DNA from: Streptomyces sp. ISL-96 | GTDB taxonomy: Bacteria; Actinomycetota; Actinomycetes; Streptomycetales; Streptomycetaceae | Direction: 5' to 3' | DNA: 64,000 nt | NCBI RefSeq assembly: GCF_018614035.1 | Contig: NZ_JAGGPA010000022.1 | Location: forward strand, 39,552 to 103,551 | Shown: positions 26,511 to 35,871 of the stretch, in pieces | Layout of the letters: each line of letters starts with the position of its first letter | How positions within the stretch are numbered: position 1 is the stretch's first letter | Notes under the pieces: model-generated | Told to the model about the DNA's origin: nothing | The model's input: only the letters and a program-made list of their open reading frames with translations | Database searches by the model: none | Made by a program: the position numbers and the translations under genes

Positions 26511-27905
26511 ATGTCGAACCAAGAGGGGTCGGCGACGACGATGACAGCCCTTCCTGGCGGCGGAGCCCCGACCGGCACGGCGAAAAGGCCCCCGCGGCCG
26601 CCCCGCGCCGCGCTGCCCGCCCTGTGTGCCACCCAGATCACCGGCTGGGGCGTCGTCTACTACGCCTTCCCCGTTCTCCTCCCCCACCTGACGGCGGACA
26701 CCGGGTGGTCCACGAGCGCCGCCACCGCCGCGTTCTCTGTCGCCTTGCTGGTCTCGGCCCTCGCCGGAATCCCCGTCGGTCGCATACTCGACCGCCGGGG
26801 TCCGCGCGCCGTGATGACCACCGGCTCGCTGATCGCCGTCGTATCGATCCTGCTGATCGCGGCAGCCCCGAACGTGTACGTGTTCATCGCCGCGTGGGTA
26901 GTGGCCGGCGTCGGTATGGCCGCCACCTTTTATCAGCCGGCCTTCGCCGCCGTGACCCGCTGGTGGGGCTCCGGGCGCGTCCGCGCCCTGACGATCGTCA
27001 CCCTCGCCGGCGGACTCGCCAGTACGGTGTTCGCACCGCTGACGGCCGTCCTCGCGGACCACCTGGGCTGGCGTACCACGTACGTCGTACTCGCCGTCAT
27101 CCTCGCCGCCGTCACCATCCCGGCCCACTCCTTCGCCCTGCGCGCCCCCTGGCCCGCCGCGTCACCACCGGACGAGTCGGCGGGTGGGCCGACGGACGGG
27201 CCGGCGGAGGAGTCGGCGGAGGGGCCAACTGCCGGTCGTACGCCGGTCGCTCGCAGCCGCCCGTTTCTCGTTCTGACCCTGGCGTTCGCCCTGTCCGGCT
27301 TCGCCATGCACGCGGTCGTCATCGGCCTCGTCCCCCTCCTCATCGAACGCGGTGCTGCCGCGACAACTGCCGCCTGGGCGCTGGGTCTTGGCGGCGCGGG
27401 CCAGACTCTCGGGCGTACGCTCTACGCCACCCTCGCCCGCAGAACCGGCGTCACCACCCGCACCACGGTCCTGATCGCCGCGGGCGGAGCCACCACGGCC
27501 GCACTCGCCCTCGTACCGGGCCCGGTCCCGCTGCTGATCCTGCTCGCCGTGCTGGCGGGAGTCGTACGCGGCAACCTCACCCTGCTCCAGGCCACCGCCG
27601 TCGCCGAACGCTGGGGCACCGGCGACTACGCCCGCCTTTCCGCACTGCTGGCCGCTCCCGCCACGGTGGCGGGAGCCCTGGCCCCCTGGGCGGGCGCAGC
27701 CCTAGCCCCGACCCTCGGCGGCTACCCCGCTCTCTTCGCCGTACTGGCCGCGGCTTCCCTGGCGGCGGCAGCGGCAGCGGCACTTGGCGCTGCGGCTGGG
27801 ACGCGGGCCTGCGCCCTTACGGGTGTGCCGGCGTTCCTGCGAACGGCGGGGCGTTGGCGACCCCGGAGCGCTGATCGCTTCTGCGATGGGGGCCGCCACA
27901 AGTAA
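26511..27905 (+). CDS. major facilitator superfamily transporter
   Basis: A 464-residue permease with about twelve helices, GRILDRRGPR as the loop 2-3 signature, and a disordered Pro/Gly/Glu loop between the two halves (~215-245). Substrate unknown; it follows the ars genes on the same strand after 398 bp, so it is not in their operon. ATG 26511 lacks a good ribosome site; ATG 26541 (GAGGGG upstream) is an alternative. The last ~35 residues after the final helix are basic and unconserved-looking. Confidence 0.82.
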   Translation: MSNQEGSATTMTALPGGGAPTGTAKRPPRPPRAALPALCATQITGWGVVYYAFPVLLPHLTADTGWSTSAATAAFSVALLVSALAGIPVGRILDRRGPRAVMTTGSLIAVVSILLIAAAPNVYVFIAAWVVAGVGMAATFYQPAFAAVTRWWGSGRVRALTIVTLAGGLASTVFAPLTAVLADHLGWRTTYVVLAVILAAVTIPAHSFALRAPWPAASPPDESAGGPTDGPAEESAEGPTAGRTPVARSRPFLVLTLAFALSGFAMHAVVIGLVPLLIERGAAATTAAWALGLGGAGQTLGRTLYATLARRTGVTTRTTVLIAAGGATTAALALVPGPVPLLILLAVLAGVVRGNLTLLQATAVAERWGTGDYARLSALLAAPATVAGALAPWAGAALAPTLGGYPALFAVLAAASLAAAAAAALGAAAGTRACALTGVPAFLRTAGRWRPRSADRFCDGGRHK

Positions 27906-27915
27906 GTGTGGCGGC
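27892..27915 (+). terminator. hairpin spanning the MFS stop codon
   Basis: GCCGCCACA (27892-27900), a 6-nt loop holding the TAA, then the exact complement TGTGGCGGC. GC-rich, no T-run. Confidence 0.6.
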
Positions 27916-28211
27916 GGAGGCCCCCGGGGGAGCCCACGGGAAACTCCGGCAAGTGGCCGCTGTCTCGTTGCCGGGCGGCGGGTGAGTGGGTGGGGCGCGT
28001 CCGGTTGGGGAGTGGCTCGGCCCCAGGCTCAGCGGCTGACGGGACGGCCGTTGGTGCGACATGCCGTCCGCGCGGACCCTGCCGGTGGTGGTGTGGGCCG
28101 AAACGCTCCCGTGGTGACGAGGAGGGATACGGCTGGGGCTGGTGGGACTGGAGGGGGGTTGGGATTCGCCAAGTGCTGGGTTTGTCGCATTGCGGGGGCG
28201 CGCCGGGCTGC
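27906..28211. other. non-coding gap between convergent genes
   Basis: About 300 bp of G-rich DNA between convergent 3' ends. Apart from the right arm of the hairpin above, I see nothing functional in it. Confidence 0.5.
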
Positions 28212-29654
28212 TCAGCCGCGGTAGGTCTCCAGGAGGCGCAGCCATACCTCACTGATCGTCGGGTACGCCGGGACCGCGTGCCACAGGCGTGGGATCGGGA
28301 CCTCGCCCGCTACCGCCACCGTCGCCGAGTGCAGCAGTTCGGCGACGCCCGGGCCCACGAAAGTGGCGCCCAGTACCGTCTCGCGGTCCAGGTCGACGAC
28401 CATGCGGGCGCGGCCCCGGTAGCCGTCGGCGTAGAGGCCGGAGCCCGAGACCGATGCCATGTCGTAGTCCACGGCTCGTACGCGGTGGCCCGCCGCCTCC
28501 GCCTCCGCGAGCGTGAGGCCGACCGCCGCCGCCTCGGGGTCGGTGAAGACCACCTGGGGTACGGCGGCGTGGTCGGCGGTGGCGGAGTGGGCGCCCCAGC
28601 GGGCGGTCTCCAGGGGTTCGCCGTGGGCCCTGGCAGTGATGGCCGCGCCCGCGATACGCGCCTGGTACTTGCCCTCGTGCGTCATCAGCGCCCTGTGGTT
28701 GACGTCGCCCACGGCGTAGAGCCAGTCGTTGCCCTCCACGCGGCAGGTTTCGTCGACGGTCAGCCACGCGCCCGGCTTCAGGCCCACCGTGTCCAGGCCG
28801 ATGTCGTCGGTGCGCGGAGCGCGGCCGGTGGCGAAGAGGATCTCGTCGGCCTCGATCCGTTCGCCACCGTCGTCGAGGACTACCGTCACCGGGCCGCTGC
28901 CGCCCTCGCGTCGCTCCACGGCCGCTACGGAGGTTCCGGTGCGTACCGTGGCGCCCGCTTCTGTGAGTGCTTCGGTGACCAGCTCGCCCGCGAACGGCTC
29001 CATCCTCGTGAGCAGGCCCTTTCCGCGTACGAGCACGGTGACCCGGGAGCCCAGCGCCTGCCACGCCGTGGCCATCTCCACCGCGACCACTCCCCCGCCC
29101 ACCACGACGAGCCGGTCCGGTACCTTGCCGGCGCTGGTCGCCTCGCGGCTGGTCCAGGGGTTCGCCCCGGCCGCTCCCGGCAGGTCGGGCACGACGGCGC
29201 GGCTGCCGGTGGACACCACGACCGCGTGCCTCGCGGTGAGGGTGTAGTGCTCGCCCGACGGGGTCTCCACGGTGACCTGCCTGGGGCCCGCGAGCCGGCC
29301 CCTGCCCCGGTGGATGTCCACTCCGATCGACTCCAGCCAGCGCACCTGGCCGTCGTCCTTCCAGTTCGACGCGTAGTAGTCGCGGTGCGCGAAGACCTCC
29401 GCGACGTCCAGGGGGCCCTGCACCGACTCGCGCAGGCCCGGAACGCGGCGCGCGTCGGCGCGTGCGGTCACCGGGCGCAGCAGCGCCTTGCTGGGCATGC
29501 ATGCCCAGTAGGAGCACTCGCCGCCGATCAGCTCGTTCTCGACCACTGCTGTGGTCAGTCCGGCCGCCCTGGTGCGGTCCGCCACGTTCTCGCCCACAGG
29601 TCCGGCTCCCACTACTACGACGTCGTAGTCCGTGGTCCTCGCTGCATTCGTCAT
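28212..29654 (-). CDS. FAD-dependent pyridine nucleotide-disulfide oxidoreductase
   Basis: A 480-residue class I flavoprotein disulfide reductase. The FAD motif is VVVGAGPVGENVA, the redox disulfide C-X4-C lies in GGECSYWACMPSK, the NAD(P) motif is VVVGGGVVAVEMA, and the C-terminal acid/base pair is HAVPAYPTISE. Lipoamide dehydrogenases, mercuric reductases and mycothione reductases share this plan; there is no N-terminal metal-binding domain or terminal Cys pair as in MerA, so mercury reduction is not supported. ATG 29654 starts just before the FAD fold. It is divergent from a thioredoxin gene (116 bp). Confidence 0.88.
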   Translation of the reverse strand: MTNAARTTDYDVVVVGAGPVGENVADRTRAAGLTTAVVENELIGGECSYWACMPSKALLRPVTARADARRVPGLRESVQGPLDVAEVFAHRDYYASNWKDDGQVRWLESIGVDIHRGRGRLAGPRQVTVETPSGEHYTLTARHAVVVSTGSRAVVPDLPGAAGANPWTSREATSAGKVPDRLVVVGGGVVAVEMATAWQALGSRVTVLVRGKGLLTRMEPFAGELVTEALTEAGATVRTGTSVAAVERREGGSGPVTVVLDDGGERIEADEILFATGRAPRTDDIGLDTVGLKPGAWLTVDETCRVEGNDWLYAVGDVNHRALMTHEGKYQARIAGAAITARAHGEPLETARWGAHSATADHAAVPQVVFTDPEAAAVGLTLAEAEAAGHRVRAVDYDMASVSGSGLYADGYRGRARMVVDLDRETVLGATFVGPGVAELLHSATVAVAGEVPIPRLWHAVPAYPTISEVWLRLLETYRG

Positions 29655-29770
29655 ACGGGCAGTCTGGTCGGGGGTGTGCGCCGTGGCCAGCCGGGCAGGC
29701 GGAATACCGCGAGCCCGCATGCCGTTGTGCGGGACGGCTTCGCCCGTTATGCCAGGAAGAGGAGCACACC

Positions 29771-30160
29771 ATGTCCACCGTCGAGCTCACCAAGGAAAAC
29801 TTCGATCAGGTTGTGTCTGACAACGACTTCATCCTGATCGACTTCTGGGCTTCCTGGTGCGGTCCCTGCCGGCAGTTCGCGCCGGTCTTCGAGGGCGCGT
29901 CCGAGCGTCACGACGACCTTGTGTTCGCCAAGGTCGACACCGAGGCCCAGCAGGAGCTGGCCGCGGCCTTCGAGATCCGCTCGATTCCGACGCTGATGAT
30001 CGTGCGCGAGAACGTGGCGGTTTTCGCCCAGCCCGGCGCGCTGCCCGAGGCGGCGCTGGAGGATGTCATCGGGCAGGCCCGCAAGCTCGACATGGACGAG
30101 GTCCGAAAGTCTGTGGAGGAGGCCAAGGCCTCTTCGACGGACACGCAGGAAGCGGGCTGA
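29771..30160 (+). CDS. trxA: thioredoxin
   Basis: A 129-residue thioredoxin with the active site WCGPC (residues 29-33) in DFWASWCGPCRQ and cis-Pro in SIPTLMI. An extra ~20 acidic/Ser residues follow the final helix (EEAKASSTDTQEAG), unlike the main housekeeping copy. AGGAGC lies 6 nt before ATG 29771. It reduces protein disulfides and may serve the adjacent arsenate or mercury functions, but no direct link is visible. Confidence 0.93.
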   Translation: MSTVELTKENFDQVVSDNDFILIDFWASWCGPCRQFAPVFEGASERHDDLVFAKVDTEAQQELAAAFEIRSIPTLMIVRENVAVFAQPGALPEAALEDVIGQARKLDMDEVRKSVEEAKASSTDTQEAG

Positions 30161-30178
30161 GAGCGGAGTGCGGGAGGA

Positions 30179-30210
30179 GGGCCCGGCTGGGTGCGGCCGG
30201 GCCCCTTTCT
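30179..30210 (+). terminator. intrinsic terminator after thioredoxin
   Basis: GGGCCCGGC (30179-30187), an 8-nt loop and GCCGGGCCC (30196-30204), followed by CTTTCTT. This is the best intrinsic terminator in the window. Confidence 0.8.
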
Positions 30211-30218
30211 TGTGCGCT

Positions 30219-31655
30219 CTAGAAAGGGTGGTCCGCCGGTTCGCGGCGTACCGTCGTCCAGCGCAGTTCGGTGAAGGCCTCCAGGTTCGCCTCCCCGCCG
30301 AAGCGCGCACCCGTACCGGAGGCCGCTACGCCGCCGAAGGGTGCGACCGCCTCGTCGTTCACCGTCTGGTCGTTGATGTGGACGATGCCGGTGGGTATGC
30401 GTTCCGCGAGGTCCAGGCCGACAGCGGTGTCGCGGGTGACGATGCCCAGGGACAGGCCGTACGGGCCCGATGACGCGAGAGCCGCCGCCTCCTCCAGGGT
30501 GGTGAAGGAGCGCACCGGGGCCACCGGGCCGAACACCTCCTCGGCGTACGCGGGAGTGTCGTCGTCCACGCCCGCGAGCACGGTCGGCCGGTAGAACAGG
30601 TCGCGGTGCGTGCCGCCCGCCGCCAGCTTCGCGCCGCTCGCCGTGCTGGCCTCCACCAGGCCGTGGATTTTGGCCAGTTGGTGCTTGTCGATGATCGGGC
30701 CCAGGTGCACCTGGTCGCGGTGCGGGTCGCCGACGGTGAGGGATTCGGCCTTGGCCGCGAGCCGTTCGACGTACTCGTCGTAGAGCGAGGCGTGTACGAG
30801 GTGACGGCCCGTCGTCATGCAGATCTGGCCCTGGTGGAAGAAGGAACCCCAGGACGCCTGCGCGACAGCGCCTTCCAGGTCGGCGTCCTCCAGTACGACC
30901 AGGGCCGAGTTGCCGCCCAGCTCCAGGTGTACGCGCTTGAGTGCGCGCCCCGCGGCCTCGCCCACCGCGCGGCCCGCGGCTGTTGACCCGGTGAAGGAGA
31001 CCACCGGGACGTCCGGGTCCGCGACGAGGGTCTGGCCCGTCTCGGCGCCGCCCGGGAGGATGTGCAGCAGGCCGTCCGGGAGGCCCGCCTCGGCGAATAC
31101 GGCGCGGAGGGACAGGCCGCCGCACACCGCGGTACGGGGATCGGGCTTGAGCAGTACGCCGTTGCCGAGCGCCAGTGCGGGGGCGACCGAGCGTATGGAG
31201 AGGATCAATGGAGCGTTGAACGGGGCGATGACGCCGACCACTCCGGCCGGTACCCGCCGGGTGTACGAAAGGCGGGGCGCCTCGCTGGGCAGCACCTGTC
31301 CGGCGGGGCGGGAGGCCAGGGCTGCGGCCTCGTAGCACTCCTGGGCGGCGACATGGAGCTCGAAGTCGGCCTTGCCGGGGATGGAGCCGGATTCCCGTAC
31401 GAGCCATTCCCGCAGCTCGTCGGCGTGCGCGGCGAAGAGGTCGCCGGCGCGGCGGAGCACTGCGGCCCGTACGAAGTGCGGCGTACGGGCCCATGCCGAC
31501 TGCACGGCCCCGGAGGTCTGCGCGGCCGTGGCGACGTCGTCGGCGGTGGCGAGCGTGACGCGGCCGAGGGATTCCCCCGTGGCGGGCTCGACGACGTCCG
31601 ACTCACCGCCCGAGAGCCGGACGGGCTGCCAGGTCTTGGGGTCGAGCAGTGGCAT
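30219..31655 (-). CDS. NAD-dependent aromatic aldehyde dehydrogenase
   Basis: A 478-residue ALDH. It has the coenzyme loop FTGSTAAG, catalytic Glu in LELGGNSALVV and catalytic Cys in GQICMTTGR. The closest types I recognise are benzaldehyde/vanillin dehydrogenases, which fits its place 13 bp after pobA in an aromatic-acid operon: it would oxidise a hydroxybenzaldehyde to the benzoate consumed by PobA. Exact aldehyde unknown. Confidence 0.88.
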   Translation of the reverse strand: MPLLDPKTWQPVRLSGGESDVVEPATGESLGRVTLATADDVATAAQTSGAVQSAWARTPHFVRAAVLRRAGDLFAAHADELREWLVRESGSIPGKADFELHVAAQECYEAAALASRPAGQVLPSEAPRLSYTRRVPAGVVGVIAPFNAPLILSIRSVAPALALGNGVLLKPDPRTAVCGGLSLRAVFAEAGLPDGLLHILPGGAETGQTLVADPDVPVVSFTGSTAAGRAVGEAAGRALKRVHLELGGNSALVVLEDADLEGAVAQASWGSFFHQGQICMTTGRHLVHASLYDEYVERLAAKAESLTVGDPHRDQVHLGPIIDKHQLAKIHGLVEASTASGAKLAAGGTHRDLFYRPTVLAGVDDDTPAYAEEVFGPVAPVRSFTTLEEAAALASSGPYGLSLGIVTRDTAVGLDLAERIPTGIVHINDQTVNDEAVAPFGGVAASGTGARFGGEANLEAFTELRWTTVRREPADHPF

Positions 31656-31668
31656 GGGGGATCTCCAG

Positions 31669-32844
31669 TCAGAGAGGAAGTCCTGTGTAGTTCCCGGCCA
31701 GTTCGGCGGCGGCGGGCCGGGAGGACGCGAGACGGTGCAGCCTTGCGAGATGCACTCGGCTGTCGAACGCGCTTTCGCTTGGTTGACTGTGCAACATCGT
31801 AGTCATGTCGTACGAGAAACGGGTGGCTTGCCACACACGTCGCAGGCACAAGTCCGAGTAGACGGTGAGGAGTTCGTCCGATCCGGTGCGATGGTGGTGC
31901 TCGAAGGCGCGGGCCAGGATCCGTACGTCGGAGACCGCCAGGTTGAGGCCCTTGGCTCCGGTGGGAGGGACGATGTGCGCGGCGTCACCGGCCAGGAAGA
32001 CCCGTCCGTACCGCATCGGTTCGGTGACGTAACTGCGCATCGGTGTGACGGACTTGGAGGTGATCGGGCCGCGTGCCAGGCTCCAGTCGCTGTCGTCGAT
32101 CGCGAAGCGGCGGTCGAGTTCGTCCCAGATGCGGTCGTCGGACCAGTCGGCGGGGTCGGTGCCGTTGGGGACCTGGAGGTAGAGGCGCGAGACGGTGGGC
32201 GAGCGCATGCTGTGGAGGGCAAAGCCTTCCTCGCCACGCGCGTAGATCAACTCGTCGCAGGACGGGGGGACATCGGCGAGGATGCCCAGCCAGGAGTAGG
32301 GGTACGTGCGCTCGTACGTGCGGCGGATGGCGGCGGGGATCGCGGCGCGCGCGATGCCGTGGAAGCCGTCGCAGCCGACGACGTAGTCGCAGTCGAGGGT
32401 CTGCTCGCGGCCTTCGTGGGTGAAACGGACGACCGGGTGGTCTGATTCGGGCTTCTCGACGGCGAGGGCCTCGGCCTCGAAGAAGAGGGGTGGGCCTTCG
32501 GTGAGCTGGAGTGCGACGAGGTCCTTTACGACCTCCGTCTGCGCGTAGACCATGACCGAGCGGCCGCCGGTGAGGTCCGGGAAGTCGATGCGGTGGCTCT
32601 GGCGGTCGAAGCGCAGCTCGATGCCGTGGTGCACGAGGCCCTCGGCGTCCATGCGGGCGCCTGCCCCGCAGGCTCGGAGGGCGTCGACGGTGCCCTGTTC
32701 GAGGATTCCGGCGCGCTGGCGCTGTTCTACGTACGCGCGGGTCCTGTTCTCCAGGACGACGCAGTCGATGCCGGCGTTGTGGAGGAGGCGGGCGAGGAGG
32801 AGGCCGGCGGGGCCTGCGCCGATGATCGCGATGGTTGTACGCAT
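31669..32844 (-). CDS. pobA: 4-hydroxybenzoate 3-monooxygenase
   Basis: A 391-residue class A flavoprotein hydroxylase turning 4-hydroxybenzoate into protocatechuate with NAD(P)H and O2. The FAD motif GAGPAGLLLARLL is at the N-terminus, followed by the PobA-typical RAGILEQGTVD and QTEVVKDLV, the mid-protein DYVVGCDGFHG, and the second FAD motif VFLAGDAAHIVPPTGAKGLNLA. ATG 32844 was chosen because the dinucleotide motif begins eight residues later. It lies 4 bp downstream of the thiolase gene; an operon with it and the ALDH is clear. Confidence 0.95.
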   Translation of the reverse strand: MRTTIAIIGAGPAGLLLARLLHNAGIDCVVLENRTRAYVEQRQRAGILEQGTVDALRACGAGARMDAEGLVHHGIELRFDRQSHRIDFPDLTGGRSVMVYAQTEVVKDLVALQLTEGPPLFFEAEALAVEKPESDHPVVRFTHEGREQTLDCDYVVGCDGFHGIARAAIPAAIRRTYERTYPYSWLGILADVPPSCDELIYARGEEGFALHSMRSPTVSRLYLQVPNGTDPADWSDDRIWDELDRRFAIDDSDWSLARGPITSKSVTPMRSYVTEPMRYGRVFLAGDAAHIVPPTGAKGLNLAVSDVRILARAFEHHHRTGSDELLTVYSDLCLRRVWQATRFSYDMTTMLHSQPSESAFDSRVHLARLHRLASSRPAAAELAGNYTGLPL

Positions 32845-32848
32845 GCGG

Positions 32849-34033
32849 TCAGCGCTCCAGTACGAGCGCGAGGCCCTGGCCGACACCGATGCACAGGGCG
32901 GCGAGGCCCGTGCCCGAGCCCGCGGCGGCGAGCTGGTGGGCGACGGATCCGGCGAGGCGGGCGCCCGAGGCACCGAGCGGGTGGCCGATGGCGATGGCGC
33001 CACCGCGCGGGTTCACGACGGCGGGGTCCAGGTCCGGCCACTCGGCGAGGCAGCCGAGCGACTGGGCGGCGAAGGCCTCGTTGAGCTCGAAGGTGGTGAG
33101 GTCGGCGAAGGACTTGCCTGCCTTGGCGAGCGCCCGCTGGACCGCCTCGACCGGGCCGAGGCCGAAGAGCTGCGGCTCGATGCCGGTGACGGCGGAGGTG
33201 CGGATACGGGCGAGCGGTTCGCGGCCGGTGGCGCGCAGGCCTTCCTCGTCGACGATCAGGAGCGCGGCGGCGCCGTCGTTGAGGGGTGAGGCGTTGCCGG
33301 CCGTGACGCTGCCGGTCTTGCGGAATACGGGCTTCAGCTTGGCGAGGGCCTCCATGGTGGAGCCCTCGCGGATGCACTCGTCGCGGGTGAGGTCCACGCC
33401 GTCGTACGGGACGACCTCGTCGGCATACAGACCATCTGACCAGGCCTTCGCTGCCTTCTGGTGGCTCGCGAGCGCGAAGGCGTCCTGCTGCTCGCGGGTG
33501 ATGCCGTGCTTGTCGGCGATGAGCTCCGCGCCCTCGCCCAGGGGGACGGTCCACTCGTCGGGCATGCGCGGGTTGGTCATGCGCCAGCCGAGGGTGGTCG
33601 AGTGCAGCTCCTGGTGGCCGGCGGGGAAGGCGCGCTCGGGCTTCTGGAGCACCCAGGGGGCGCGGGACATCGACTCGACGCCGCCGGCGATGGCGACGGA
33701 CGCGTCGCCGACCGCCACGGCGCGGGCCGCCTGGATGACGGCCTCCAGGCCGGAGCCGCAGAGGCGGTTGACGGTGACACCGGGGACGGAGACGGGGAGT
33801 CCGGCGAGCAGCACGGCCATGCGGGCGACGTCCCTGTTGTCCTCCCCCGCGCCGTTGGCGTCGCCGAAGTAGACGTCGTCGATCCTGGCCGGATCGAGGC
33901 CGGGCGTCCGGGCGGCGAGCGACTTGACGACGTGGGCGGCGAGGTCGTCGGGGCGTACGGAGGAGAGGGCACCCCCGAACTTGCCGATCGGGGTGCGGAC
34001 GGCGTCGACGATGTAGACGTCGCGGATGCTCAT
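32849..34033 (-). CDS. pcaF: 3-oxoadipyl-CoA/acetyl-CoA thiolase
   Basis: A 394-residue thiolase. The nucleophile Cys is in VNRLCGSGLEA, the His motif is AIGHPLGASGAR, and the second Cys lies in LCIGVGQG. The N-terminus DVYIVDAVRTPIGKFGGALS is close to PcaF-type 3-oxoadipyl-CoA thiolases, the last step of the beta-ketoadipate pathway. First gene of the operon ending with the aldehyde dehydrogenase; its companion protocatechuate ring-cleavage genes are not here. Regulated, I infer, by the divergent IclR protein. Confidence 0.88.
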   Translation of the reverse strand: MSIRDVYIVDAVRTPIGKFGGALSSVRPDDLAAHVVKSLAARTPGLDPARIDDVYFGDANGAGEDNRDVARMAVLLAGLPVSVPGVTVNRLCGSGLEAVIQAARAVAVGDASVAIAGGVESMSRAPWVLQKPERAFPAGHQELHSTTLGWRMTNPRMPDEWTVPLGEGAELIADKHGITREQQDAFALASHQKAAKAWSDGLYADEVVPYDGVDLTRDECIREGSTMEALAKLKPVFRKTGSVTAGNASPLNDGAAALLIVDEEGLRATGREPLARIRTSAVTGIEPQLFGLGPVEAVQRALAKAGKSFADLTTFELNEAFAAQSLGCLAEWPDLDPAVVNPRGGAIAIGHPLGASGARLAGSVAHQLAAAGSGTGLAALCIGVGQGLALVLER

Positions 34034-34075
34034 CGGGTCTCTCCCGCTTGTCGTAGAGTTTTCAGCGTTCGCGCA

Positions 34076-34091
34076 ATGAACTATCGTTCAT
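34076..34091. promoter_or_regulatory. palindromic operator in the pcaF-iclR divergent gap
   Basis: A perfect ATGAAC-TATC-GTTCAT inverted repeat centred in the 124-bp gap between the catabolic operon and its presumed IclR regulator. It is the likely site for PcaU/PobR-type control; flanking GTTCGCGCA may be a third half-site. Confidence 0.6.
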
Positions 34092-34157
34092 AACTGACTT
34101 CGCCCCGAGTCTCTGCCGGGCACCGTCCGCTGTCAACGGCCTGCCAGGAGGAGTCCC

Positions 34158-35795
34158 ATGCCGCGCACCGAACCCACTGACCCGGTCGGGCCTCTGGAGC
34201 GCGGGCTCACCGTGCTTCGGGCCCTGTCCGCTCCCGGCGCCGAGGACCGGGTTCGGCACAGTGATCTCGTACGCTCGACCGGCCTGGCGCGTTCCACGGT
34301 CGACCGGGTGGTGTCCACCCTGGACCGGCTCGGTCTGGCGCGCAGCGACGGGCGTGAGGTGGCGCTCGCGCCCCGGCTGATGGAGCTGCCCGGCGCGTAC
34401 CTCACGGCGTGCGGGATTCCGGCGGCCCTCGGGCCGGCGGCGGAGCGGCTCGCGGACGAGTTCGACGAGTCGGTGTCCGTGGCGGTGCCGGACGACGCGG
34501 TGGCGGGGGTGCGGTTCGTACTCCAGACGACGCGGCGGCGCACGATGTCGCTGGCCTTCCGGATCGGCGATCTGCTGCCCGCCGAGCGGTGCGCGCCCGG
34601 GGCGCTGTTCGCCGCGGAGTGGGACGGGGAGGCGTGGCGGGCGTGGCGTGAGCGGCGGGACGCCGATCCGTCGGCCGCGGGGTTCGCGGCGGTGCCGCCG
34701 CTGGGCAGGCCGCTGGATGCTGACGGCTTCGAGGGGCGGGCGGCGCGGGCGGGCGTGGACGGGTGGGCCGGAGACGACCAGCTGATCGAGCCGGGGCTGG
34801 CGGCTGTCGCCGTGCCCGTGCGCGACGGGGCGGGGCGGGTGGTGTGTGCGGTGAGCGTGGTCAGTCACACCAGCCGGCACACCCTGAAGTCGCTGCGGGA
34901 GACCGTACTGCCCCGACTGCGCGCGGTACGGGGGGAGTTGGAGGCGGCGCTGGCGGCGCCACGCCCCGCGCCGCAGGCCGTGCCCGTACGGGACACTTCG
35001 CTGGAGGCCAAGCGCGAGCTCGGGCCGGACTTTCTGCAGTCCCTGGCACGGGGGCTCGCCGTCCTCGGCTCGCTCGGCGCCGACCGGGGTGACGGGATGG
35101 CGCTGACGGCGGTCGCCGAGGCGACCGGGCTGGCCAGGGCCACGGCGCGGCGCTCGCTGCTGACGCTGGAGCAGCTGGGGTACGTCGCAGCGGAGGGGCG
35201 TGTGTGGCGGCTGCTGCCGCGCGTGCTCGAACTGGGCTGCGCGCGGCTGTCCGAGCTCGGGCTCGCGGAGATCGCGCAGCCTCATCTGGCCGCGCTGGTA
35301 CGGCGCGTGCACGAGTCGGCGTCGCTGGCGGTGCTCGACGGCGCCGACATCCGGTACGTGGCGCGTGTTCCCACGGTGCGCATCATGAGCGTCAACATCA
35401 CGGTGGGTACGCGCTTTCCGGCGTACGCGACATCGATGGGCCGGGCGCTGCTGGCGGGCCTGGCGCGGGAGGAGCGGCCGCCGCTGCCGGAGGTACTGCC
35501 GGCGCTGACCCGGCGTACGGTCACCTCGCCCGCCGAGCTGGAGGGGATCATCGAGCGGGCCGCGTCGGATGAATACGCCCTGGTGGACGAGGAGTTGGAG
35601 GAGGGACTGCGCTCGTTGGCGGTTCCGGTGCGGGGCGCGGACGGTCGCGTGGTGGCGGCGGTGAACGTGGCCCGGCACGCGGGGGAGGGTACGCCGGGTG
35701 AGATGCGGGAGGCGCTGCTGCCCGCGCTGCGGGAGGCGGCGGCGCTGATCGAGGCGGACCTGCGAGCGCTGGGCACGGCGGGGCGGCCCCGGTGA
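34158..35795 (+). CDS. tandem double IclR-family regulator
   Basis: A 545-residue protein made of two complete IclR units. Each has a winged helix (RHSDLVRSTGLARSTVDRVV near 37-56; ALTAVAEATGLARATARRSL near 315-334) and an effector domain (~75-260 and ~355-540). The second unit keeps the PcaR/PcaU-like VNITVGTRFPAYATSMGRALLA; the first is more diverged. IclR proteins of this branch sense aromatic acids such as protocatechuate or 4-hydroxybenzoate, consistent with the divergent pobA operon. AGGAGG precedes ATG 34158. Confidence 0.88.
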   Translation: MPRTEPTDPVGPLERGLTVLRALSAPGAEDRVRHSDLVRSTGLARSTVDRVVSTLDRLGLARSDGREVALAPRLMELPGAYLTACGIPAALGPAAERLADEFDESVSVAVPDDAVAGVRFVLQTTRRRTMSLAFRIGDLLPAERCAPGALFAAEWDGEAWRAWRERRDADPSAAGFAAVPPLGRPLDADGFEGRAARAGVDGWAGDDQLIEPGLAAVAVPVRDGAGRVVCAVSVVSHTSRHTLKSLRETVLPRLRAVRGELEAALAAPRPAPQAVPVRDTSLEAKRELGPDFLQSLARGLAVLGSLGADRGDGMALTAVAEATGLARATARRSLLTLEQLGYVAAEGRVWRLLPRVLELGCARLSELGLAEIAQPHLAALVRRVHESASLAVLDGADIRYVARVPTVRIMSVNITVGTRFPAYATSMGRALLAGLAREERPPLPEVLPALTRRTVTSPAELEGIIERAASDEYALVDEELEEGLRSLAVPVRGADGRVVAAVNVARHAGEGTPGEMREALLPALREAAALIEADLRALGTAGRPR

Positions 35796-35812
35796 ACCGG
35801 GGCTCCGTCCCG

Positions 35813-35844
35813 GACCCCGGTCCTCAGACGCCGGAAGGGCTGGA
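35813..35844. repeat. single copy of the dispersed streptomycete intergenic repeat
   Basis: This segment downstream of the IclR gene (GACCCCGGTCCTCAGACGCC, then GGAAGGGCTGGA) is a near copy of 49489-49519 in the egt terminator element, showing that the element is dispersed. Confidence 0.75.
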
Positions 35845-35871
35845 CAGTGCCGCGTCGCGGCAACAGTCGGG

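Noticed and set aside
28212..29654. Mercuric reductase (merA) to complete the mercury module
   Set aside because: It has the CX4C fold but neither the metal-binding N-terminal domain nor the C-terminal Cys pair of MerA, and lies 7 kb from merB.
27906..29837. 643-residue plus-strand frame leading into the thioredoxin region
   Set aside because: Antisense to the flavoprotein reductase; thioredoxin uses its own ATG at 29771 in another frame.
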